This document shows, piece after piece, positions 1-5,696 of a DNA stretch of 16,260 bases. Both the position numbers and the translations under genes were made by a program. How positions within the stretch are numbered: position 1 is the first letter of the stretch; the number at the start of each line of letters is the position of its first letter. Under the pieces are notes generated by a model. The model was not told where the DNA came from and made no database searches. It saw only the letters and a program-made list of their open reading frames with translations. This DNA comes from CAYPEK01 sp964409645 (GTDB lineage Bacteria; UBP15; UBA6099): contig CAYPEK010000099.1 in the NCBI GenBank assembly GCA_964409645.1, forward strand, positions 1 to 16,260, in the 5' to 3' direction.

Positions 1-2388
1 TATCTCGACCCGGACGACAGGATCGCCGGATACTGGACGGAGCACTTTCTCGGAATGCCGGTGGACATCGAGCGCGGCGTGTTCAACACGGTGCTCGAGA
101 CCGAACTTTCACGCGGCTCCATCCTCGCGTTCAGGGTAAAATCGTTCGCGGGCACGTTCTCTTATCTTTTAAAAAAGCGCGGCGTGCGGGAGTTCGTGCG
201 GAATATGCGGACTACACGCGCCTCCGGCCCGCAGCCGATGAATCTCAGTCTCGAAACGATGTCCGAGCGCGAAATCAATCCGTTCATTATCGATCCGGAC
301 GACCGCACGCTGCTTCTGAAAAATCTTCTTCCGTGGTGGAAGGGCAAAACACACGTGGACAGGCTTCAGGACGAGATAATGAACTCCGGACTGCTCGGAA
401 AAGACATGAAGGATTTCAACCTCGCGATGCCGGCGAATACCTCGCGGCAGACGATGATGATCTCGTCGTGTTCGACGATCAGCACCTATCAGGGACACGT
501 GATACTCGACTTCGAAAAGATAATAAACACCGGACTGGACGCGATGGCGGCCGAAGCGACGGCGCGCATCGAACAGGGCAGACTGTCAGCCGGCGAACGC
601 GCCGCCGTCGAGTCGATGAAAACGGCGATCGAGGGCGTTCTGATTTATGCGGGGCGGCTCGCGGAGAGAATCGAGCGCGAAATCGGGAACGAAACGGACA
701 CGATGAGGAAGATGGAACTGGGGCGGATGCTCGAAGTGTGCCGCAATGTCCCCGCCCGCCCGGCGCGGACTTTCCGCGAGGCGGTGCAGTCGGCGTGGAC
801 AGTCAAAACCGCCGTCGAGCTCGCACATCCGGTCAACCTGCACTGCCTCGGCAGGATGGACCAGTTGTTTTTCCCGCTGTATGAAAAAGACATCCGCGAG
901 GGCGCCATCACGCGCGAAGAAGCGTGCGAACTCCTCGAAGAACTCCTGCTGAAACTCATGTCGCAGAACATCCGGCCGGAGTCGAACATTCTCTCCGGAT
1001 TCTACCACCGCTACCTCGGATCGACGCCGGTCACGATCGGCGGCGTCAACGCGGACGGCACGGATGCGACGAACGAACTGACATACGTTTTTCTCGACGC
1101 GGCCGGAAGATCGCGCGCGGTGACGAACGTGTCGCTCCGCGTGCACAGCGGCACGCCGGAAGAGTTGCTTATGCGCGCGGCCGAGGTGATGCACGAGGGC
1201 TGCTCGAACCTCTCGTTTTTCAATGACGACGTCAACGTGGAGGCAATGCAGCGGCGCGGGTTTGCGCTGCCCGACGCGCGCGACTACGCGGTCATGGGAT
1301 GCGTCGAGATGCTCTCCCCCGGCAGAACCGGCGGGATGAGCGCGAACGCGCTCCTGCTCTGCCGCCTGCTCGACATTGTCCTCCGCAACGGCGACTCGCA
1401 GACGCTGATCGCCGAAATAAAGGACGTCGGACTCAAAACCGGCAACCCGGATTCGTTCGCCTCTTACGACGAGTTCGCGGACGCTTTCATAAAACAGGCG
1501 AAACACCAGATCAAACTCATCGCCGACGCGTCGAACATGAAGGACCGGCTGTTCGCGGAGCACCTCCCCGCGCCGTACATTTCCGCGTTCATCGACGGCT
1601 GCCTCGAATCGGCGAAAGACGTGACGGCAGGCGGCGCGAAATACGATCTGACCGGCGTTTCGTTCATCAACAGCATCGCAAACCTCACGGACTCGATGTA
1701 CGTTATAAAGAAACTGATATACGAAAAGCGCGAGCTGACGTTCAAGCAGCTCCTTGAGGCACTTAACAGCAACTTCAACGGACACGAAGACCTGCTCAAA
1801 AAAATCAACAAACTTCCCGGCAGATGGGGCAACGGCGACCCCGAGGTGGACGCCCTCGCCCGCGATCTGACGGCGGCGATGTTCGAGGATACATACAACT
1901 ATAAATCGCACCGGGGCGGCGCGTTCGTGCCGTACGTGATAAGCATGACGACGCATACGATAGACGGGCGTATATCAATCGCGACGCCAGACGGACGCCG
2001 CGCGGCGACGCCCTACGCGGCAAGTTGCAACCCGTACAACGTCGAGTGCAACGGAGTCACCGCGGCAATGATTTCGGTGGCGGCGCTTAACTACAAGGAC
2101 GTGCTAGGCTGCGCGGTGAACATGAGGTTCCACCCGTCGGCAATCGGCCACCGGGACGAGACGCGCCGGAAATGGGTTATGCTGCTGCGGACGTATTTCA
2201 ACCTCGGCGGCCAGCAGTTGCAGCCGACGGTGGCCTCGGCGGAGATGCTGCGCGCGGCGCAGAAGGACCCGGATTCTTACCGAGACCTCTCGGTCAAGGT
2301 GGGCGGCTACAGTACGTACTTCGTCGATCTTGGAAACGAGATACAGGACGAAGTGATCGCGAGAACCGAGCATAGCTGCGCCGGATGA
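1..2388 (+). CDS. Glycyl radical enzyme (pyruvate formate-lyase-like), 5' truncated
   Basis: The frame is open from the first base, so the true start lies upstream; at least 795 residues are present and the first ATG at 55 is internal. Seen: the thiyl-radical motif GCVE (Cys codon 1300-1302) and the C-terminal radical loop VKVGGYSTYF (Gly codon 2305-2307), followed by a typical IQDEVIARTEH tail. Other family landmarks are WWKGKT, LGRMDQLFFPLYEKDI, ATPDGRR and NMRFHPSA. Family knowledge: a radical-SAM activase places the radical on the Gly; the Cys then attacks the substrate for C-C, C-O, C-N or C-S cleavage or fumarate addition, in the cytoplasm and without oxygen. GCVE is followed by MLSPGR rather than the Pro of the GCVEP dehydratase/lyase group, and NLHCLGRMDQ replaces the more usual SPGR/SFGR-type segment, so I do not assign a substrate. 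The activase gene is not in view. Family call is very secure, subfamily unknown. Confidence 0.95.
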   Translation, partial: YLDPDDRIAGYWTEHFLGMPVDIERGVFNTVLETELSRGSILAFRVKSFAGTFSYLLKKRGVREFVRNMRTTRASGPQPMNLSLETMSEREINPFIIDPDDRTLLLKNLLPWWKGKTHVDRLQDEIMNSGLLGKDMKDFNLAMPANTSRQTMMISSCSTISTYQGHVILDFEKIINTGLDAMAAEATARIEQGRLSAGERAAVESMKTAIEGVLIYAGRLAERIEREIGNETDTMRKMELGRMLEVCRNVPARPARTFREAVQSAWTVKTAVELAHPVNLHCLGRMDQLFFPLYEKDIREGAITREEACELLEELLLKLMSQNIRPESNILSGFYHRYLGSTPVTIGGVNADGTDATNELTYVFLDAAGRSRAVTNVSLRVHSGTPEELLMRAAEVMHEGCSNLSFFNDDVNVEAMQRRGFALPDARDYAVMGCVEMLSPGRTGGMSANALLLCRLLDIVLRNGDSQTLIAEIKDVGLKTGNPDSFASYDEFADAFIKQAKHQIKLIADASNMKDRLFAEHLPAPYISAFIDGCLESAKDVTAGGAKYDLTGVSFINSIANLTDSMYVIKKLIYEKRELTFKQLLEALNSNFNGHEDLLKKINKLPGRWGNGDPEVDALARDLTAAMFEDTYNYKSHRGGAFVPYVISMTTHTIDGRISIATPDGRRAATPYAASCNPYNVECNGVTAAMISVAALNYKDVLGCAVNMRFHPSAIGHRDETRRKWVMLLRTYFNLGGQQLQPTVASAEMLRAAQKDPDSYRDLSVKVGGYSTYFVDLGNEIQDEVIARTEHSCAG

Positions 2389-2404
2389 TCCGGCGCTTTT
2401 TTTT
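2378..2404 (+). terminator. Rho-independent terminator overlapping the GRE stop codon
   Basis: A perfect 8-bp stem (GCGCCGGA at 2378-2385 pairing with TCCGGCGC at 2389-2396) has a 3-nt loop that is the TGA stop codon itself, and is followed at once by eight T residues (2397-2404). This is a textbook intrinsic terminator. It should separate the GRE transcript from the downstream group, at least partly. The last residues of the enzyme are therefore constrained by both coding and termination. Confidence 0.9.
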
Positions 2405-2457
2405 AAGAAGAAAAAGAATCAAAAAAAATAAAATAAGGTCGGAATAGGAGGTATGAA

Positions 2458-3228
2458 ATGGGATTCATAAGGTCTCAGGAGGAAATCGATCGTTACTACA
2501 GTCTCGGAGTGCGTGAGTTTCCGGGAGCGAGGATGCTCGGCCTGATGTACGAGACAAAGCCGGAGATAATAGCAAAGCTTCTGCCGCCGCCGCTCGAACC
2601 CGCCGCGGAGCCGTGGGCGCTTTGCTACATAGCGCATTTTCCGGACACCAACCTCGGGCCGGGATACCGTGAGGGCGCTATTTTCATACGGTGCAAATAC
2701 AAGGACGAGGTGGGAAATTACTGCCTGTCCATGCCGCTCGACGGAACGGACGACCGGATTTTCAACGGCCGCGACATATACGGATTCCCGAAGAAAGTCG
2801 GAACGGTCGGGCTGAACACAGGCGAAGGCTTCGCGGAAGGCTGGATCGAGCGCCACGGAGTGCGTTTTGTCAACATCCGCGCGGAGCTGAAAGTTAAGCT
2901 CGACGCGCCGCCGCTGAAAGTCGGGCCGAGCTACCTGTTCAAATTCATGCCGTCGGCGTCGCTGAAGCCCGGATTCGACGGCCCGGTGCTGCTCGTGAAG
3001 CAGCGCACCGAGATCAATTACCACAGCTTCGAGATGGGCCCCGGTGAAATTCAGTTCGCTCCCTCGATCCACGATCCGTGGAGCGAAATCGAGTGCGTGC
3101 GCGTGATGACTTCATACTATTTCACGAGCACCAACCGGATGCTGCCCGGAGAAGTGGTCGGCGAAGCAGACCCTGAAAAATTCCTGCCCTATTCGTTTTC
3201 GAGGACGGACTGGGGGTTCGATAAATGA
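2458..3228 (+). CDS. Acetoacetate decarboxylase-like protein
   Basis: 256 residues, close to the usual ~245-260 of the acetoacetate decarboxylase (ADC) family. The start is fixed by a perfect AGGAGGT at 2446-2452, five bases before the ATG. Seen: GRDIYGFPKKVG near residues 104-115, where K112-K113 match the Lys-Lys pair of ADC (first Lys forms the Schiff base, the second lowers its pKa), and PGYREG near 68-73 with E72 in the place of the family's active-site Glu. Soluble, no signal peptide or membrane segment. Family members decarboxylate beta-keto acids, but ADC-like proteins also include aldolase/dehydratase-type enzymes, so the reaction is not certain. It overlaps the acyl-CoA dehydrogenase by ATGA, so coupled translation and a shared pathway are likely. 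A TAAAAT hexamer at 2429-2434 could be a -10 box for a new transcript, but no -35 is evident. The likely role is processing a keto acid next to an acyl-CoA oxidation step. Confidence 0.85.
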   Translation: MGFIRSQEEIDRYYSLGVREFPGARMLGLMYETKPEIIAKLLPPPLEPAAEPWALCYIAHFPDTNLGPGYREGAIFIRCKYKDEVGNYCLSMPLDGTDDRIFNGRDIYGFPKKVGTVGLNTGEGFAEGWIERHGVRFVNIRAELKVKLDAPPLKVGPSYLFKFMPSASLKPGFDGPVLLVKQRTEINYHSFEMGPGEIQFAPSIHDPWSEIECVRVMTSYYFTSTNRMLPGEVVGEADPEKFLPYSFSRTDWGFDK

Positions 3229-4424
3229 TCGATTTTGCGCCGACGAAGGATCAGAAAGAACTGGCCGCGCTTGCGAAAAAGTTTGCTAAGGAAGTCATCC
3301 GCCCGGCCGAGGTGGAGCTCGATCGCATGGCCGACCCTGAGGCGGCGTTCAAAAGCGAAACCTTCAAAAAAGTAATGAAGCAGGCCTGTGAGCTCGGCTT
3401 CAATAAAATGACAATCAGAGAAGACCTCGGCGGGCTCGGGCTCGACGCGCAGACCACCGGGCTGATATGGGAAGAGCTCGCGGTGGGCGGTGTCGGCATC
3501 ACCGGCGCCCTGCTCGCCTGCCCTGTCGTGCCGCTGTTCGTCAGCACGCTCGCGCCCGGCCGCAAGGACCTCATCGACGAGTACGTCCGGCCTTATTGCG
3601 AAGACACAACTGGCGAGTACATCACCGCGTGGTGCAGCAGCGAGCCGGACATCGGCTCGGACGGCAGCAATTACGCCGACCCGAAAGTGCGACACAAGAC
3701 GACTGCGCGCAAGGAAGGCGGCGAGTGGGTCATCGACGGCGCGAAAAGCGCGTTTGTCAGCAACGGAGGCATCGCGCGCACATTCCTCGTGTTCGCGAAC
3801 GTCGATCCGACGAAAGGCATCCCCGGTTCCGCCGTGTTTCTCGTACCGCAGCAGGAAGGCGTCAGCCACGGCCGAATGCTCGACAAGATCGGGATGCGCG
3901 CGCTGAATCAGTCGGACGTTTTTTTCGACAACGTACACATTCCGGAGAACTACCAGATCGTCCCGCACGGCGACAACTACCCGATGATCCACAACGCAAT
4001 CAAGACTGTCGGCAACATCGGCGTGGGGTACCTCGCGGTGGGGCTAATGCGCGCGGCATTCGAGGAAGCGCTCGCCTACTCGAAAGAGCGCGTCCAGTTC
4101 GGCAAGCCGCTTATCCAGCATCAGGCGATCGGGTTCCGTCTGTTCGAGTGCTGGCAGGCGATCGAGGCCTGCCGCGCGCTGCTGTGGAAAGCATCGTGGA
4201 CGCTCGCGAAACAGTTCATGGGCGACCTCAAGCTCAGCGCCACCGCGCGAGTGTTCGCAACCAACATGGCGATGAAACACACGGTCGAGATGGTGCAGGT
4301 GTTCGGCGGTTACGGTATCTCGAAGGAATACAACATCGAGAAATACATGCGCGACGCAAAGCTGCTCCAGATCATGGATGCGACAAATGAAATAATGTCT
4401 ATGAAAGCTATCGCGATGATGTAG
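3225..4424 (+). CDS. Acyl-CoA dehydrogenase with Asp at the catalytic-base position
   Basis: 399 residues, near the family's usual ~380. The order is the N-terminal helical domain (about 1-125), the beta domain with the flavin-binding signature WCSSEPDIGSD at 136-146, then the C-terminal helical domain with ERVQFGKPLIQHQAIG (about 288-303) and VFGGYGISKEYNIEKYMRDAK (359-379). It should be an FAD enzyme that oxidises an acyl-CoA to an enoyl-CoA and passes electrons to ETF. Oddity: the conserved (Y)EGT that carries the catalytic Glu in most members reads MDAT (D385), and no acidic residue lies in the alternative isovaleryl-CoA-dehydrogenase-type position around 255-275. Asp here has, to my recollection, been described for alicyclic acyl-CoA dehydrogenases of anaerobic aromatic degraders; that link is an inference. 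The start ATG overlaps the preceding stop (ATGA). No ETF genes are in view. Confidence 0.93.
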   Translation: MIDFAPTKDQKELAALAKKFAKEVIRPAEVELDRMADPEAAFKSETFKKVMKQACELGFNKMTIREDLGGLGLDAQTTGLIWEELAVGGVGITGALLACPVVPLFVSTLAPGRKDLIDEYVRPYCEDTTGEYITAWCSSEPDIGSDGSNYADPKVRHKTTARKEGGEWVIDGAKSAFVSNGGIARTFLVFANVDPTKGIPGSAVFLVPQQEGVSHGRMLDKIGMRALNQSDVFFDNVHIPENYQIVPHGDNYPMIHNAIKTVGNIGVGYLAVGLMRAAFEEALAYSKERVQFGKPLIQHQAIGFRLFECWQAIEACRALLWKASWTLAKQFMGDLKLSATARVFATNMAMKHTVEMVQVFGGYGISKEYNIEKYMRDAKLLQIMDATNEIMSMKAIAMM

Positions 4425-4468
4425 AATATGTAGTCTGTAAGTTTAGAACGAAACCGGAAACCGGGTGC

Positions 4469-5215
4469 ATGTTCGATATAAAGTTTCTGTTGCTGTTTCT
4501 CATCATCGTGCTCGCCAAGACAGTCGAGGCTGTGACCGGGTTCGGAAGCACGGTCATAGCCCTGACGCTCGGGGCGCAGATTTACCCCATCGAGTGGCTG
4601 CTCCCGATCCTCGTGCCGCTGAACATAATACTCAGCATCTACATCGTCGCGAGACACGGCCGCACGGTGAATGTCAGGGAACTGACACGCAGGATATTGC
4701 CGCTTACGATAGGCGGACTTGTTGTCGGCATGGTGATATTCGACCTCGTGCAGGGGCGAGTGTTGAAGCTCGGGTTCGGCATTTTCGTTGTGCTGTTCTC
4801 GATATTTGAACTGTACCGCATATTGCGCGCCGTAAGCGCGTCATCCGAGAAGCCGCTTACCTTTCTCAAATCGGCGGCATGGCTTTTCACCGGCGGCGTG
4901 ATCCACGGAATATACGCGTCCGGCGGCCCGCTGGTCGTTTATTACGCAAACAAAAAGCTCAAAGACAAGAGTGAGTTCAGAAGCACGCTGTCCGTACTGT
5001 GGCTTGTTCTCAACATTTTGCTGCTCGCCAACTATATTCAGGCGGATAAAATTTCTCTTGATGCTCTCAAAGCGTGCGGCGCTCTGCTGCCGGCAATTGG
5101 CTGCGGCATCCTGATCGGCGAAGCGCTCCACCGCCGGATTCCTGAGCGGACATTCAGAATCATGGTTTTCATTTTGCTGATAGCCGCCGGTGTATCTCTT
5201 GCGCTTAAAGCCTGA
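4469..5215 (+). CDS. TauE/SafE (TSUP) family membrane exporter/permease
   Basis: 248 residues, normal for the TSUP family (~240-270). Hydrophobic segments lie roughly at residues 2-24, 30-60, 72-93, 97-117, 132-158, 170-190, 198-218 and 226-246, giving about eight membrane helices. The two family half-repeats are visible: VEAVTGFGSTVIALTLGA near the N-terminus and GGVIHGIYASGGPLVVYYA in the middle. Family members are linked to export of sulfite or organosulfonates, or to uptake or efflux of small organic anions; the substrate cannot be read from sequence. It starts 44 bp after the acyl-CoA dehydrogenase with no clear terminator between, so co-transcription is likely. The ribosome-binding site is weak (GGAA about nine bases upstream), and I see no better in-frame start. 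Placed beside a decarboxylase-like protein and a dehydrogenase, it may export an end product or import their substrate. Confidence 0.88.
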   Translation: MFDIKFLLLFLIIVLAKTVEAVTGFGSTVIALTLGAQIYPIEWLLPILVPLNIILSIYIVARHGRTVNVRELTRRILPLTIGGLVVGMVIFDLVQGRVLKLGFGIFVVLFSIFELYRILRAVSASSEKPLTFLKSAAWLFTGGVIHGIYASGGPLVVYYANKKLKDKSEFRSTLSVLWLVLNILLLANYIQADKISLDALKACGALLPAIGCGILIGEALHRRIPERTFRIMVFILLIAAGVSLALKA

Positions 5216-5252
5216 AAATCCACAAAATCAGACAAGTAGTTGAGCACCGATT

Positions 5253-5281
5253 TCGACCTTAATTTCTACTGCGAGTATAAT
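5253..5281 (+). promoter_or_regulatory. Candidate sigma70-type promoter for the giant lipoprotein gene
   Basis: The -10 is a perfect TATAAT at 5276-5281. Seventeen bases upstream, TCGACC at 5253-5258 matches the TTGACA -35 consensus in 4 of 6 positions. If used, transcription would start near 5288, leaving a leader of roughly 265 to 410 nt depending on which ATG is the start. In AT-rich DNA such matches arise by chance, so this is a candidate only. Confidence 0.4.
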
Positions 5282-5341
5282 ATTGAATTACCCCCAACTA
5301 TGTTGACAAATACTACATTGTCCGTTTTGTCGGTTCATTAC

Positions 5342-5401
5342 GTGCAACCCGTTGCGCTATATAGTGCAAAATTGCGCAATTCAAAAAAAGCCCAGTATAA
5401 C
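5342..5401 (+). promoter_or_regulatory. GCAA/TTGC half-site cluster overlapping a second, weaker promoter candidate
   Basis: Within 5342-5381 there are five GCAA or TTGC half-sites: an imperfect inverted repeat GTGCAAC-CC-GTTGCGC (5342-5357), a further GTGCAA (5364-5369), and a perfect 12-bp palindrome AATTGCGCAATT (5370-5381). The palindrome overlaps TTGCGC (5372-5377), which could serve as a poor -35 for TATAAC at 5396-5401 (18-bp spacer). The arrangement is what an operator for a dimeric repressor would look like, but no regulator gene is nearby and the promoter match is weak. Confidence 0.3.
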
Positions 5402-5586
5402 AACTAAAAGATAATACTTTTTTGAAATCCCCTTATATAAGCCATTATTTAAATGATTGATATAAATCACCTCTAATTGGTATGAATATTGATAATTTAT
5501 ATAGCACTTATTTGAATATATGTACAAACAGTATTAAAGGGCAAATAAAGTTATGAATTCACAAAAGACAAATGATTACAAATCCG

Positions 5587-5593
5587 AAAGGAG
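5587..5593 (+). promoter_or_regulatory. Ribosome-binding site for an alternative upstream start (ATG 5601)
   Basis: AAAGGAG lies seven bases before an in-frame ATG at 5601. Starting there would add 32 basic, polar residues before the signal peptide. A further in-frame ATG at 5553 has no clear ribosome-binding site; the frame is closed by TAA at 5535. Confidence 0.45.
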
Positions 5594-5684
5594 TCTCGGA
5601 ATGAACCCTCCAAGACTAATTTCCACAAAATCGACTCAAAATAAGAACAGAACCTCATGGAAATATCATTCATCTGAAATTTAC

Positions 5685-5690
5685 AGGAGA
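5685..5690 (+). promoter_or_regulatory. Ribosome-binding site for the preferred start (ATG 5697)
   Basis: AGGAGA lies six bases before ATG 5697. This start puts a compact lipoprotein signal peptide exactly at the N-terminus, so I prefer it to 5601 and 5553. Confidence 0.6.
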
Positions 5691-5696
5691 GCTAAA

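Larger units (their letters stand above)
5216..5552. other. AT-rich intergenic region
   Basis: No convincing gene lies here on either strand. The stretch is markedly AT-richer than both flanks. It holds one good and one weaker promoter candidate, an array of GCAA/TTGC half-sites, a short hairpin GACAA/TTGTC (5305-5309 with 5318-5322), and several A/T-only tracts between 5400 and 5520. I found no hairpin plus T-run that would end the exporter transcript. Confidence 0.8.

Noticed and set aside
586..1956. Long antisense reading frame (456 codons) opposite the glycyl radical enzyme
   Set aside because: Its translation is rich in Arg, Val and His with no recognisable motif; it is a by-product of codon bias in the sense gene, which has intact family motifs.
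1..2388. Naming the radical enzyme as a choline, glycerol, hydroxyproline or isethionate enzyme, or as PflB
   Set aside because: The residues next to GCVE and around the substrate site differ from the motifs I know, so a specific name would be a guess.
2419..3992. Antisense frames of 217 and 267 codons opposite the decarboxylase-like and dehydrogenase genes
   Set aside because: Both are compositional shadows; no ribosome-binding site or motif supports them.
3467..4390. 307-codon frame overlapping the acyl-CoA dehydrogenase on the same strand
   Set aside because: Arg-rich, low-complexity translation lying wholly inside a gene with clear family signatures.
4425..4468. Terminator or small gene between the dehydrogenase and exporter genes
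   Set aside because: Only a short CCGG/CCGG symmetry is present, with no T-run; the gap is too short for a gene.
5303..5331. Perfect TTGACA at 5303-5308 as a promoter -35
   Set aside because: The hexamers 16-18 bp downstream (TTTTGT and neighbours) are poor -10 matches; TATAAT at 5276 with its own partial -35 is a better candidate.
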